Shown here one piece after another: positions 18,866-29,598 of a DNA stretch of 64,000 bases. A model generated the notes under the pieces. The model was not told the DNA's origin. It saw only the letters and a program-made list of their open reading frames with translations, and did no database searches. The position numbers and the translations under genes are program-made. Within the stretch, counting starts at the first letter, position 1. Each line of letters starts with the position of its first letter. The DNA is from an uncultured Bacilli bacterium (lineage in GTDB: Bacteria; Bacillota_I; Bacilli_A; ML615J-28; CAG-313), in NCBI GenBank assembly GCA_949879765.1, contig CATLBQ010000006.1, positions 1 to 64,000 on the forward strand, written 5' to 3'.

Positions 18866-19903
18866 ATGGCTGAAAAGGCAAAACAATTGAAAATAGAAGA
18901 TATTGAGCAACCAACGAAAGATTCTGCAAAACAAAAAGCATTAAGTGATGCGTTAAAATCAATAGAAAAAACGTATGGTAAAGGTTCTATTATGAGACTT
19001 GGTGATGCAAATCAAGAAAAGATAGAAGTCATTCCATCAGGTTCTATCACACTAGATATTGCACTAGGTGTTGGAGGATATCCAAAAGGAAGAATCATTG
19101 AAATTTATGGACCTGAATCAAGTGGTAAAACAACATTTGCTTTGCATGCAATTGCAGAAGCACAAAAAAAAGGTGGATATGCTGCGTTTATTGATGCAGA
19201 GCATGCATTAGATCCAGTATATGCAAAAGCATTAGGTGTAGATACAGATAATTTATTGCTTTCTCAACCAGATAATGGTGAACAAGCACTTGAAATTGTA
19301 GAAGCACTTGTAAGAAGTAATGCAGTAGATATTATTGTAATTGATTCTGTTGCAGCACTCGTTCCAAAGGCAGAAATTGAAGGAGATATGGGAGATAGCC
19401 ATGTAGGGTTGCAGGCTAGATTGATGAGTCAGGCGATGAGAAAATTGGCAGGTATTATTAATAAAAGTAAAACTGTTGCTATTTTTATCAATCAAATTCG
19501 TGAAAAAGTAGGTGTACTATTTGGTAGTCCAGAAACGACATCAGGTGGTCGTGCCCTAAAATTCTATGCAACCATTCGTTTGGACATCCGAAGAGTTGAC
19601 CAAATTAAGCAAGGCACAGAGGCTATTGGTAATTTGACAAGAGTAAAAATTGTGAAAAACAAAGTTGCCCCTCCATTCAAAACTGCAGAAGTAGATTTAA
19701 TTTATGGCAAGGGTATTTCATATGAAGGAGAAGTACTAGATATGGCAACCAATTTAGATATTGTTGACAAAGCTGGTGCGTGGTTTTCATATGAAGGAGA
19801 ACGTTTAGGACAAGGAAGAGAAAACGTGAAAGAGTTATTTAGACAAAACCCTACACTTGCTAAGGAAATTGAACAAAAAATTAGGGAGAAACTTTTAGGG
19901 TAA
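18866..19903 (+). CDS. recA: Recombinase RecA
   Basis: [45 protein letters not shown]. Confidence 0.98.
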   Translation: MAEKAKQLKIEDIEQPTKDSAKQKALSDALKSIEKTYGKGSIMRLGDANQEKIEVIPSGSITLDIALGVGGYPKGRIIEIYGPESSGKTTFALHAIAEAQKKGGYAAFIDAEHALDPVYAKALGVDTDNLLLSQPDNGEQALEIVEALVRSNAVDIIVIDSVAALVPKAEIEGDMGDSHVGLQARLMSQAMRKLAGIINKSKTVAIFINQIREKVGVLFGSPETTSGGRALKFYATIRLDIRRVDQIKQGTEAIGNLTRVKIVKNKVAPPFKTAEVDLIYGKGISYEGEVLDMATNLDIVDKAGAWFSYEGERLGQGRENVKELFRQNPTLAKEIEQKIREKLLG

Positions 19904-19930
19904 ACTATGGTATGAGCCATAGTTTTCTTT
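19902..19930 (+). terminator. Rho-independent terminator
   Basis: AAACTATGGTATGAGCCATAGTTTTCTTT. Confidence 0.65.
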
Positions 19931-19956
19931 AAAAAACAAAGAAAGAGGTAAAAAAC

Positions 19957-20583
19957 ATGTCAAAAATTACAATTTTTAATCATCCATTGATTCATCACAA
20001 ATTAACAATTATTCGTGATGAAAACACCAACACAAAAGACTTTAGACAATCTGTAAGTGAAATTGCGAATTTAATGGCTTTTGAAGCAACAAGAGATTTG
20101 CCTTTAAAAGAAGTATCAATTCAAACGCCTGTTGCGCTTGCTAAAACCTATTCATTGAATTGTGATGTCGTTATTGTGCCTATTTTGAGGGCTGGTCTTG
20201 GTATGGTAGAAGGGATTCAAAGTTTAATCCCAACAGCCAAAGTAGGTCATATTGGTTTATTTAGAAATGAAGAAACACTAGAGCCACAATTGTATTACGC
20301 AAAATTTCCAGCTACTTTACCTGATGCAACGGTATTTTTAGTTGATCCGATGTTGGCTACTGGTGGAAGTGCTGTAGCAGCTATTGATATTTTAAAAGAA
20401 AAAGGCGCGAAAAAAATTGTATATTTGGGGATTGTTGGAGTAGATGAAGGTATTACTAATTTACAACAACATCATCCTGACGTGGATATTTACCTTGCTG
20501 CAAAAGATGAAAAATTAAATGAAAAAGGATATATCGTTCCAGGTCTTGGAGACTGTGGTGATAGAATTTTTGGTACAAAATAG
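19957..20583 (+). CDS. upp: Uracil phosphoribosyltransferase
   Basis: [41 protein letters not shown]-binding motif. Confidence 0.96.
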   Translation: MSKITIFNHPLIHHKLTIIRDENTNTKDFRQSVSEIANLMAFEATRDLPLKEVSIQTPVALAKTYSLNCDVVIVPILRAGLGMVEGIQSLIPTAKVGHIGLFRNEETLEPQLYYAKFPATLPDATVFLVDPMLATGGSAVAAIDILKEKGAKKIVYLGIVGVDEGITNLQQHHPDVDIYLAAKDEKLNEKGYIVPGLGDCGDRIFGTK

Positions 20584-20603
20584 AAAAAAGGAAGTAATTA
20601 TTA

Positions 20604-20987
20604 ATGTCTAGACGAAAACAAACCGGTTGTTTAACGATATTAGGTAATATAATTTGGATTATTACAGGTGGAATTGGCACAGCTTTAGGTTGGTTTTTAG
20701 TGGGGGTGCTTTTATGTATGACCATCATTGGTATCCCTTTTGGTAAGCAATGTTTTAAGTTTGCAACCATCACACTTTCTCCTTTTGGAAAAGAAGTAGA
20801 ACTCGATTTTGGAACACATCCAATTATGAATGGAATATGGTTGATATTATTTGGATGGGAAATGTTTGTGGTCTATCTATTCAATGGTATCTTACTTTGT
20901 ATCACTATCATAGGTATTCCTTTTGGTATTCAAGCATTTAAGTTTGGAAAATTGGCTATTTTTCCTTTTGGAGCTAACATCCATTAA
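20604..20987 (+). CDS. YccF domain-containing membrane protein
   Basis: Two tandem hydrophobic CxTIIGIPFGxQxFK units characteristic of YccF. Confidence 0.85.
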   Translation: MSRRKQTGCLTILGNIIWIITGGIGTALGWFLVGVLLCMTIIGIPFGKQCFKFATITLSPFGKEVELDFGTHPIMNGIWLILFGWEMFVVYLFNGILLCITIIGIPFGIQAFKFGKLAIFPFGANIH

Positions 20988-20991
20988 AAAA

Positions 20992-21028
20992 CAAAAGCGA
21001 TTAGCATAAAACTAATCGCTTATTTTTT
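20992..21028. terminator. Bidirectional terminator
   Basis: AAAAGCGATTAGCATAAAACTAATCGCTTATTTTTTATT. Confidence 0.7.
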
Positions 21029-21640
21029 ATTGTTTCTTTTTTCTATAAACATATCTACAACTTGTAAAAAATCAATAGGTGGTTGGAATCCCTTTTTGAC
21101 TAGATAACCAACGTTTTTGAATTCCTCGTAACTAATACTTTTTCTACCTCCTTGTAAAGAAAGCAAATATTTTTCTTTTAATAACGCAGAAGGCAAGATA
21201 TAAACCTCCTGTTTTAAAGGAAACTCAATAATTAAAAAAGCGATTCCGCCCATTCGTTCAACTGTATCTAAATGATAGATTTGATGTTCATAAATGTGAC
21301 CAAAAGAAAAACTAGTACTATGACAACATTTTGCTTCAAAGTCAATATAATAACCTTGATATATGCCGTTATAGTCAGTAGTAGAAGGGGTTTTATAATA
21401 GGCTTCGACAATTCTTGCTTTGTTTCTAGAAGGATAATCTACTTTTACAATTTGAATAGGGGTAGGTTTTTTATAAATAGAAGCAATCCCTTTTTGTAAA
21501 TAGTATGCGCAAGAGTCATTAATCTGATTTTCAAAGTTTGCTCCAAGATTTGCCTTTTGATAATTTCTTTTTGGCATAGTTGGCGTAGTGATTGCAAAAA
21601 TTTTTTTACTTTGATTTGGATAGTTTATTTCTTTTCCCAT
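21020..21640 (-). CDS. recU: Holliday junction resolvase RecU
   Basis: GANFENQINDSC, YYIDFEAKCC nuclease motif, HQIYHLDTVERMGGIAFLII. Confidence 0.92.
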   Translation of the reverse strand: MGKEINYPNQSKKIFAITTPTMPKRNYQKANLGANFENQINDSCAYYLQKGIASIYKKPTPIQIVKVDYPSRNKARIVEAYYKTPSTTDYNGIYQGYYIDFEAKCCHSTSFSFGHIYEHQIYHLDTVERMGGIAFLIIEFPLKQEVYILPSALLKEKYLLSLQGGRKSISYEEFKNVGYLVKKGFQPPIDFLQVVDMFIEKRNNKK

Positions 21641-21806
21641 AATATCACCATCATCATTATATCAATTATTTTAAAAAATATCAAATAAAATTCATAGTAC
21701 AATGCAAAATGTTATAAAATTGAATAAACAAATCATAAAAGATAAGTGATGATAAGGGATATTTTGAATCAAGATAGAATATATATACAAAAAATATGGT
21801 AATTTT

Positions 21807-21835
21807 TTGACTTTTTATGTTATATTTGCTATAAT
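21807..21835 (+). promoter_or_regulatory. Sigma-A-type promoter
   Basis: TTGACT-17 nt-TATAAT upstream of the small membrane-protein gene. Confidence 0.7.
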
Positions 21836-21890
21836 AGGGGCTAGATAGTACTTATTGGATAATGAGGCTATGAAATGAGGAGGAAAAAGA

Positions 21891-22115
21891 ATGAAAACTG
21901 CAGCAAAAGTATTTATTATTATTGGCATGATTTTTACATTTTATTTAATTGTACCCGTTATTGTTGGGGCAATTGCTTTAAGTAAGATGAAAAAGGCTAC
22001 ATCTAGGGATGAACTTACAGGAATTGGAATTGTTACGCTTCTTTTCTGTAATCTTTTAGGAGGTATTTTCTTACTTTGCACAAAAGATGAGGATTATGCA
22101 GAAAATCAACAATAG
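21891..22115 (+). CDS. Small membrane protein of unknown function
   Basis: 74 aa, two TM segments, strong RBS (gaggaggaaaaag). Confidence 0.6.
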   Translation: MKTAAKVFIIIGMIFTFYLIVPVIVGAIALSKMKKATSRDELTGIGIVTLLFCNLLGGIFLLCTKDEDYAENQQ

Positions 22116-22311
22116 AGATGAAGAAAAGAGTTTAAAACTCTTTTCTTTTTTTATGATGTCATTTTCAATCTATAGTTTGTCTTTATATCATTTGACAAAT
22201 TAGGCAATTTTTGATATAATAAACAAGTAAGAAATTATTGTGCAAAGCACGTTTATATATAATTTACATTACAAATCGTTAAAAATAACAAGAAAAAAGG
22301 AGAAAAACAAA

Positions 22312-23886
22312 ATGCCAGATGGAATTTGGATTCTTCTAATTGTTATTGCGCTTTTAGTTGGCGTCCTAGTTGGCGGTTATTTTATGTTCAATCGAGGAAA
22401 ACAAGTGGTTGAAACAAAATTTGAACGCTTAGGAAAAGATGCAGCAAAGATTATTGAAGATGCTGAAAAAGAAGGTCAAGCTCAAAAGAAAGACTTGATT
22501 CGTGAAGGAAAGAAAGAAATTTCAGAAGCAAGAGCGATTTCAGAAAAAGAAATTGCCAATAAGAAATCTGAACTTCAAGAAGAAGCAAGAAAACTAGATC
22601 GTAGAGAAACCAATTTAGAGAATAGATCCGATAATCTTGACAAACGTGAAAGTGGTCTCATTGCAAAAGAAACAAAACTAGAGCAAAGAGTTGCGGAAAT
22701 CGAAAAACGTAATAACAGAATAGAGGAATTGATTACTGAACAAGAACAAAAGTTAATGGAAATTGCAGGCTTAAATCAAGAACAAGCACGTGAAATAGTA
22801 TTTAAACGCTTAGAAGATGAATTGTCAATGGAAATGGCCATTTATGTTAAAGATGTTACAGAAAAAGCAAAATATGAAGCAAACCATAAATCACAAGTTA
22901 TTTTAGCAAATGCTATACATCAATATGCCAATGAAACTGTTCAAGAAAAAACGGTATCCGTTGTTGCATTACCAAACGATGAGATGAAAGGCCGAATTAT
23001 TGGACGAGAAGGACGAAATATTCGTGCCATTGAAGCAGTGACGGGTGTTGATTTGATTATTGATGATACCCCTGATTCAGTGGTTATTTCTTGCTTTGAT
23101 CCGATTCGAAGAGAAATTGCGAGACGTACTTTAGAAATTTTGGTTTCAGATGGACGGATTCAGCCACCTAGAATTGAAGAAGTGTATAATAAATGTACAA
23201 AGGAATTAGAAAATGAAATTCGTGAAGAAGGTGAAAAAGCCGTATTCGAAACTGGAATTGGTAAAATTCATCCTGAATTGATTAAACTTATCGGTCGCTT
23301 GCGTTTTAGAACCAGTTACGGACAAAATGCTTTATCGCACTCAAAAGAAGTAGCCTTTCTTGCGGGAAAATTAGCTGTTGAAATCGGTGAAGATGAAATT
23401 TTAGCAAGACGTGCAGGACTTTTACATGACATTGGAAAATCAACAGACCATGAACAAGAAGGCAGCCATGTGGATATTGGTGTTGAAATTGCAACAAAAT
23501 TTAGAGAAAATAAAGTGGTCATCAATGCTATCGCATCACACCATGGAGATGTTGAAGCCAATCATGTTATTTCTGAACTTGTTGCGGCAGCAGATACGCT
23601 TTCTGCGGCACGTCCTGGTGCACGAAGTGAATCATTAGACAATTATATCAAACGATTACAACAATTAGAAGAATTATCAAAAGAGTTCAAAGGTGTAGAT
23701 AAAACTTATGCATTGCAAGCTGGTCGTGAAGTGCGTATTTTAGTTAAACCAGAAGAAATTACTGATGCAGAAGCATATAAATTAGCACGTGATATTAAAC
23801 ATAAGATTGAAACAACAATGAACTATCCAGGTACCATTAAAGTAACTGTGATTAGAGAAACCCGAGTTCAAGAAGTAGCTCGTTAG
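22312..23886 (+). CDS. rny: Ribonuclease Y
   Basis: N-terminal TM, coiled coil, KH ([15 protein letters not shown]) and HD ([10 protein letters not shown]) motifs. Confidence 0.97.
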   Translation: MPDGIWILLIVIALLVGVLVGGYFMFNRGKQVVETKFERLGKDAAKIIEDAEKEGQAQKKDLIREGKKEISEARAISEKEIANKKSELQEEARKLDRRETNLENRSDNLDKRESGLIAKETKLEQRVAEIEKRNNRIEELITEQEQKLMEIAGLNQEQAREIVFKRLEDELSMEMAIYVKDVTEKAKYEANHKSQVILANAIHQYANETVQEKTVSVVALPNDEMKGRIIGREGRNIRAIEAVTGVDLIIDDTPDSVVISCFDPIRREIARRTLEILVSDGRIQPPRIEEVYNKCTKELENEIREEGEKAVFETGIGKIHPELIKLIGRLRFRTSYGQNALSHSKEVAFLAGKLAVEIGEDEILARRAGLLHDIGKSTDHEQEGSHVDIGVEIATKFRENKVVINAIASHHGDVEANHVISELVAAADTLSAARPGARSESLDNYIKRLQQLEELSKEFKGVDKTYALQAGREVRILVKPEEITDAEAYKLARDIKHKIETTMNYPGTIKVTVIRETRVQEVAR

Positions 23887-23900
23887 AAAGTGAATTATAC

Positions 23901-24677
23901 ATGAAATTATTACTCATTGGGGATATTTTTGGAGCCCCTGGTCGAGAGATGATTCTCTCACAAGTCAATTCAATCAAAGAAGAAAAAGGTATTCAATTTA
24001 TGATTGCCAATGGTGAAAATATTGCTCATGGTAATGGTATTACGCAAAACTACTATAAATTTTTGTTGGAAAATCATATTAATGTAGTCACATTAGGCAA
24101 TCATAGTTTTGCGAATCATGATATTTATCATTTCATTGATGAAGCAAAAAATTTAGTTCGACCATTAAATATGCCGAAGGGAGTACCTGGTAAAGGGTAT
24201 GTAACCATTCGGTACAATCAGTTATTGATTACGGTTTTTCAAGTGATGGGACGAACATTCATGAATACTGCTTTAGATTGTCCTTTTCAACGAACAGAAG
24301 AATTATTGAAAGAAGTACCTAGTGATATTTATATTTGTGATTTTCATGGTGAAGCAACTAGTGAAAAACTCGCATTTGCTAATTACTTTGATGGCCGTAT
24401 TCAGGTCATTGTAGGTACACATACACATGTCCAAACAAATGATGCGCATCTCTTACCGAAAGGTACGATGTACATGACTGATTTAGGAATGACTGGACCA
24501 TTAGATGGTATCATTGGAGTAGATCCAACTCCCATTATCAAACGATTTTTGACAGGAATGCCCGTGCGTCATATTCCAATGGAAACGGGAAGAAAACAAC
24601 TGAATGGACTCATTGTGGAAATCAATGAAAGTTCACACAAAGTGACAAATTTCGAGATAGTCAGTGTGATAAAATAA
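23901..24677 (+). CDS. ymdB: YmdB-family metallophosphoesterase
   Basis: GDIFGAPGRE, NGENIAHGNGIT, GNHSFANHD, GTHTHVQTND; directly downstream of rny. Confidence 0.93.
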   Translation: MKLLLIGDIFGAPGREMILSQVNSIKEEKGIQFMIANGENIAHGNGITQNYYKFLLENHINVVTLGNHSFANHDIYHFIDEAKNLVRPLNMPKGVPGKGYVTIRYNQLLITVFQVMGRTFMNTALDCPFQRTEELLKEVPSDIYICDFHGEATSEKLAFANYFDGRIQVIVGTHTHVQTNDAHLLPKGTMYMTDLGMTGPLDGIIGVDPTPIIKRFLTGMPVRHIPMETGRKQLNGLIVEINESSHKVTNFEIVSVIK

Positions 24678-24754
24678 TAAATGTAGGCATATAATTCATA
24701 CTTGATGAATAGGATTAAATGCAATACAGTAAAATGACTAAGGGGGACCATATT

Positions 24755-25018
24755 ATGGAAGTATTAAAAGTTTCATCAAAATCAAAACCAAATTCTGTTG
24801 CAGGGGCACTAGCCAATGCCTTTAGAGAAAAGCAATCGGTAGAAATTCAAGCCGTAGGTGCTGGCTCACTCAATCAAGCGATTAAAGCAATTGCAATTGC
24901 AAGAGGATACGTAGCACCCACAGGAAAAGATTTAATCTGTATACCTGCTTTTAGTGACATTATGATTGATGGTGAAGAACGTACCGCAATTAAATTAATT
25001 GTAGAATCTCGTAAATAA
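24755..25018 (+). CDS. spoVS: Stage V sporulation protein S
   Basis: MEVLKVSSKSKPNSVAGALANAFREK...GAGSLNQAIKAIAIARGYVAPTGKDLICIPAFSDI. Confidence 0.97.
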   Translation: MEVLKVSSKSKPNSVAGALANAFREKQSVEIQAVGAGSLNQAIKAIAIARGYVAPTGKDLICIPAFSDIMIDGEERTAIKLIVESRK

Positions 25019-25041
25019 GTTGGCTATGCCAACTTTTTACT
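25018..25041 (+). terminator. Rho-independent terminator after spoVS
   Basis: AGTTGGCTATGCCAACTTTTTAC. Confidence 0.6.
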
Positions 25042-25057
25042 TACTTAAGGAGGGTAT

Positions 25058-25606
25058 ATGAAATTACCAGTTCTTTGTACAAAAAGACTTATCGTCCGAC
25101 CTTTATCGGTATTAGATGCTGATGATATGTATGAATATGCAAAAACATCAATGGTTGGACCTATGGCGGGTTGGCCACCACATAGTTCTATTGCAGATAC
25201 AATTTCAGTAATCAAAACCATGACTGCACCTTATGGATTAGGCGTTTGGGCTATTGTGTTAAAGGAAACGGGGAAGATGATTGGTACGATTGAATTGTAC
25301 AATCATATTGTTCATTTCAAGGCAGAATTGGGATATTCTCTTAATCCGTCTTATTGGGGACATGGTTATGCCACAGAGGCCGCAAAAGAAGTGATTGCCT
25401 TTGGCTTTGAATATTTAGAACTCAAACGAATAGAAGTCGGTACCTTTATTGATAATTATCAATCACAACGTGTATGTGAGAAGTTGGGATTTATCAAAGA
25501 GGGAATTGCTAGAAGTGGTTATGTACGATACGATGGAAAAGTCTTTGATAAAATGATGTTTGGTATGACCGATAAGGAATATCGTGAAATGTATAAATCA
25601 AAATAA
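25058..25606 (+). CDS. GNAT family N-acetyltransferase (RimJ/RimL-like)
   Basis: TKRLIVRPL, ELGYSLNPSYWGHGYATEAA, NYQSQRVCEKLGF. Confidence 0.9.
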   Translation: MKLPVLCTKRLIVRPLSVLDADDMYEYAKTSMVGPMAGWPPHSSIADTISVIKTMTAPYGLGVWAIVLKETGKMIGTIELYNHIVHFKAELGYSLNPSYWGHGYATEAAKEVIAFGFEYLELKRIEVGTFIDNYQSQRVCEKLGFIKEGIARSGYVRYDGKVFDKMMFGMTDKEYREMYKSK

Positions 25607-25625
25607 GTAAGAAAGAATAGGGATT

Positions 25626-27080
25626 ATGAAAGAAACAAATTACACAAAAATAGTTGAACCATCTTTGAAAGAAGCTAGAAAAAGAAGAAATCAAGAAATC
25701 CATTTGAATATATTTGACCTTAACCCAAAGTATTATAACCTTGGTGTAGGAAAAACTTATATGTTAAAGACCTATGGTTGTCAAGGCAATCTTGCGGATA
25801 GCGAAAAAATTGCGGGAATTTTAGAGATGCTTGGTTTTGAAAAAGCAGTTGATGAAGCTACGGCTGATTTTGTTTTATTCAATACCTGTGCTATTCGTGA
25901 AAATGCCGAAGAAAGGGTATTTGGAGAACTTGGACGTCTTCAAAAGTTCAAAAAAAGAAACCCGACGATGATGATAGGGGTTTGTGGATGTATGCCCCAA
26001 GAAGAAAAGACAATTTTAACGATTAAAACTCGATACCCACAAGTAAATATTGCCTTTGGTACGCATAATATTGCCAATTTACCAGAGTACATTTATGATG
26101 CTATGCATGAAGAGAAAAAAGTCATAGAGGTGTTATCTGTAGAAGGTGATATTTATGAAAATGTGCCTACAGTAAGAGATCATCCGAAAAAAGCTTGGGT
26201 AAATATTATGTATGGCTGTGATGAATTTTGCACATACTGTATTGTGCCATACACAAGAGGAAAAGAACGTTCAAGAGAGCCAGAAGCGATTATTCAAGAA
26301 GTAGAACAACTCGCTGAGTCAGGATATATAGAAGTGACTTTGCTTGGACAAAATGTCAATGCATATGGGAATGATTTTAAAGATAGAAGGTATACTTTTG
26401 CGGATCTGCTAAGGGATCTTCATCAAACATCTATCAAACGTATCCGGTATACAACATCTCATCCCCGAGATTTAGATGATGCTACTATCTCAGCTATGGC
26501 ATTAGGGGGGAACATCATGCCTCATCTTCATTTGCCTGTTCAATCAGGAAATAATGAAGTATTAAAGAGAATGAATCGAAAATATACCAAAGAAGATTAT
26601 CTAGAAAAGATTAAGAAATTAAAACAAGCTGTTCCTCAGATTAGTATAACAACAGATATTATTGTTGCTTTTCCAGGTGAAACAGAAGAACAATTTCAAG
26701 ATACCTTAGAATTGGTTAGAGAAGTTGAATATAGTGGGGCATTTACCTTCATTTATTCTCCAAGGGAAGGAACACCTGCTGCGACATATCCTAATCCATT
26801 GACAGAGGCGGAAAAACATCATCGATTAGATACACTCAATCAGGTTATCAATACCTATGCATTACAAGCACATGAACAATTTATTGATCAAGAAGTGGAA
26901 GTACTCGTCGAAGGACCTAGTAAAAATAATCCCGATATGTTAACAGGATATACACCACAAAATATGTTGGTGAATTTCTCTTGTAATCCAACAACATCAA
27001 TCCAAGTTGGTGATTTGGTTAGCGTAAAAATTAAAAAAGCATTCTCATGGCATTTGTTAGGAGAATTTATAGAAAAATAA
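25626..27080 (+). CDS. miaB: tRNA-2-methylthio-N6-dimethylallyladenosine synthase
   Basis: UPF0004 domain, radical SAM CDEFCTYCIVPYTRG, TRAM domain. Confidence 0.95.
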   Translation: MKETNYTKIVEPSLKEARKRRNQEIHLNIFDLNPKYYNLGVGKTYMLKTYGCQGNLADSEKIAGILEMLGFEKAVDEATADFVLFNTCAIRENAEERVFGELGRLQKFKKRNPTMMIGVCGCMPQEEKTILTIKTRYPQVNIAFGTHNIANLPEYIYDAMHEEKKVIEVLSVEGDIYENVPTVRDHPKKAWVNIMYGCDEFCTYCIVPYTRGKERSREPEAIIQEVEQLAESGYIEVTLLGQNVNAYGNDFKDRRYTFADLLRDLHQTSIKRIRYTTSHPRDLDDATISAMALGGNIMPHLHLPVQSGNNEVLKRMNRKYTKEDYLEKIKKLKQAVPQISITTDIIVAFPGETEEQFQDTLELVREVEYSGAFTFIYSPREGTPAATYPNPLTEAEKHHRLDTLNQVINTYALQAHEQFIDQEVEVLVEGPSKNNPDMLTGYTPQNMLVNFSCNPTTSIQVGDLVSVKIKKAFSWHLLGEFIEK

Positions 27081-27160
27081 AAAAGTAAGAAAAAAAGAAA
27101 AATCCTCAATTATGATATAATGTAATTGGGGATTTTTACGTTAAAAAGGAGATACATGGA

Positions 27161-28867
27161 ATGCAGAATTGGAAAAAAATAGTTGTTAGACTAATGATTA
27201 CTATTGTGTGTGTAGGATTTCTAACCAGTTGTGATGATAAAAATAAGGAACAAGTAACCAGTTATCAAATTCATTACCACTCTAGTGTAACGTTAACGAT
27301 AGATTTACCAAGTACATATACCAAAGACGAAGATATTCAATTACCTGAGCCAAGTATGGAAGGCTACCAATTTTTAGGGTGGTATAGTAACCCTGATTAT
27401 ACAGGAAGTGCAATCACAACGATTGATTCATCTTGGCAAAAGCATTTGGATTTGTATGCCAAATGGGAAAAAATTTATCGGATTACCTATCAATTAGATG
27501 GTGGAAATTTTTCAGAAGAAGTACCCAGTGAGTATAGTTCATTAGATTGCGTTATTCTTCCTATCCCTCAAAAACAAAGAGCCATTTTTAAAGGGTGGTA
27601 TTTTGATCTACATGATCCTCAAAGTGCAGTAGAAAGCATTGAAAAAGGAAATCAAGAAGATATAATATTGTATGCCAAATGGGAAAAGATCTATTTGGTA
27701 ACGCTTCGACCAGAAGGGGGAATAGTGAGTACATCGACCATTGAATTTACCAAAGAGGATGAACTAACTTTAGAAATACCTCAAAAGGAAAATAGTATAT
27801 TTTTAGGATGGTATGATAACTATGATTTTGAGGGAATGCCAATTGAAAAAATCGAAAGAGGTCGAGAAAGTAGTATTATCTTATATGCCAAATGGGTAGA
27901 TGTTTGTCAAATTACCTATCATTTGAATGAAGGAGTTCTATCAGGTGAATATCCAACTTATTATATTCCTGGTGAAGAAACCTTATTGCCTACTTTGACC
28001 AAACAAGGCTATCAATTTTTAGGTTGGTCAGAATATGCAGATGGAAGTGGCAATATTTATTCAAAGGTGCCCGTTAGTTATGAAGAACCTATAGAATTAT
28101 ATGCGGTATTTGAAAAAGCATTTTATAGAATTGAATATGTGATTGGTGAAAATGTTTTTACCAGTAAGCAACACTTGTTCCTTTCTTTCTTTAGTGATTT
28201 TTACGATTATATCGTCAATTATCGGCATGCCGCAAGTCAATTGGAACGCAATAATGTGCGCTCATTAGAGGATTTCTTAAGCATTGCAGGAGCATGGAGC
28301 GGCGGTGGTGCTGGTATGGGCGCAATTGGAAACTTGGCTGCTTCATTTTATTTGGGGATTGATGTGGGTGGAAAATTAGAAGACCAAACAGCCGATCAAG
28401 GGTTTATCGGATATTGTTTAGAGAAAAATCGGTATGTTGAATTTATTTATTTCTTACAAGAATTTTTCTATCACTGGCGAAAAGATGAAGGATATACAGG
28501 TGGACCTAATGATCCCAATCATACAGGAAGCGACTTTTTAGCAAGCGCTTGGGCTTCGCTAGTCGATACAGCAAAATTTTTCTACTATGAAAAAGATACG
28601 TTACCATCATATTTTATCAAAAAAGGCAATATTCCTGCCATGTATGATCGTATCCCTTATGTGTTAGGAGAAGAAAATCCAGAGTTGCCTTATCAATATG
28701 ATTGGGAAAAGGGATTAGATTTACCTACTACGCTTACGATGACAGGATATCGTTTTATGGGGTGGTATGATAATCCAAATTATACTGGCGATGCACTCGT
28801 ACATATCCCAAGTCATCTATTTTCTGATATCAAGGTTTATGCCAAATGGGAAAAAGTAGAAGAATAA
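27161..28867 (+). CDS. Lipoprotein with InlB B-repeat (Listeria-Bacteroides repeat) domains and an inserted unknown domain
   Basis: Lipobox FLTSC; repeated GYxFLGWY...LYAKWEK units; unique block KQHLFLSFF...SAWASLVDTAKFFY...IPYVLG. Confidence 0.85.
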   Translation: MQNWKKIVVRLMITIVCVGFLTSCDDKNKEQVTSYQIHYHSSVTLTIDLPSTYTKDEDIQLPEPSMEGYQFLGWYSNPDYTGSAITTIDSSWQKHLDLYAKWEKIYRITYQLDGGNFSEEVPSEYSSLDCVILPIPQKQRAIFKGWYFDLHDPQSAVESIEKGNQEDIILYAKWEKIYLVTLRPEGGIVSTSTIEFTKEDELTLEIPQKENSIFLGWYDNYDFEGMPIEKIERGRESSIILYAKWVDVCQITYHLNEGVLSGEYPTYYIPGEETLLPTLTKQGYQFLGWSEYADGSGNIYSKVPVSYEEPIELYAVFEKAFYRIEYVIGENVFTSKQHLFLSFFSDFYDYIVNYRHAASQLERNNVRSLEDFLSIAGAWSGGGAGMGAIGNLAASFYLGIDVGGKLEDQTADQGFIGYCLEKNRYVEFIYFLQEFFYHWRKDEGYTGGPNDPNHTGSDFLASAWASLVDTAKFFYYEKDTLPSYFIKKGNIPAMYDRIPYVLGEENPELPYQYDWEKGLDLPTTLTMTGYRFMGWYDNPNYTGDALVHIPSHLFSDIKVYAKWEKVEE

Positions 28868-28883
28868 TGAAATTTTAATTGAA

Positions 28884-28921
28884 ACAAGCAAGATTTGAAA
28901 AACAATCTTGCTTTTTGTTCA
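28884..28921 (+). terminator. Rho-independent terminator
   Basis: AAGCAAGATTTGAAAAACAATCTTGCTTTTTG. Confidence 0.75.
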
Positions 28922-29042
28922 TTTTTTAATCGTTGACGCATAAAATAAATAGAAAGATGTTGCACCTTTTCCTTGGTGGTTTGATATCTTTGTGTCACAT
29001 GTTGGCATTCTTTTGAATATATTACACTGAGGAGGGATATAG

Positions 29043-29555
29043 ATGAGTGAAGTTCGTGAAATCGTAACGAGAGCGGTTCTTGCTAAGGGTAGAAAGACGT
29101 TCAAAATTTGCGAAGGAATTGCATTAGATAACCCACCATATAGTGTTCTTGGATGCTGGGTCATCAACCATGAATTTGAGGCTACCCAAAATGGAAAGCA
29201 AGTCGACATTGCAGGGAACTTTGAAATCAATATTTGGTATGCATATGATAATAACACCAAAACGGAAATCGCCCGCGCTAAGACAGCTTATCAAGGCTGT
29301 ATCAAAGTAAGGGACATTGTATGTGATGCAACTACTGATCACACTGACGTAATTGTTAGAATATTGCAACAACCAACCTGTACGAACGCTTGCATAAAAG
29401 ATAATGTTATTGAAGTAGAAGTTGTCTTTGACGCATTAGCTGAAATCATTGGTGAAACCAAGATGATGGTCAACGTTTATAGTTGCAATGATAACTTTGA
29501 TACCATCGATAACTTGGAAAATGAAATCAATGAAGATTTCATTAGAGAAAATTAA
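29043..29555 (+). CDS. cotE: Outer spore coat morphogenetic protein CotE
   Basis: REIVTRAVLAKGRKTFK, PPYSVLGCWVINHEFEA, VDIAGNFEINIWYAYDNNTKTE; acidic C-terminus. Confidence 0.93.
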   Translation: MSEVREIVTRAVLAKGRKTFKICEGIALDNPPYSVLGCWVINHEFEATQNGKQVDIAGNFEINIWYAYDNNTKTEIARAKTAYQGCIKVRDIVCDATTDHTDVIVRILQQPTCTNACIKDNVIEVEVVFDALAEIIGETKMMVNVYSCNDNFDTIDNLENEINEDFIREN

Positions 29556-29584
29556 AAATCGTTGGAATCCAACGATTTTTCTAT
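29556..29584 (+). terminator. Rho-independent terminator
   Basis: AAAATCGTTGGAATCCAACGATTTTTCT. Confidence 0.75.
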
Positions 29585-29598
29585 AAATAGGAGGAATT

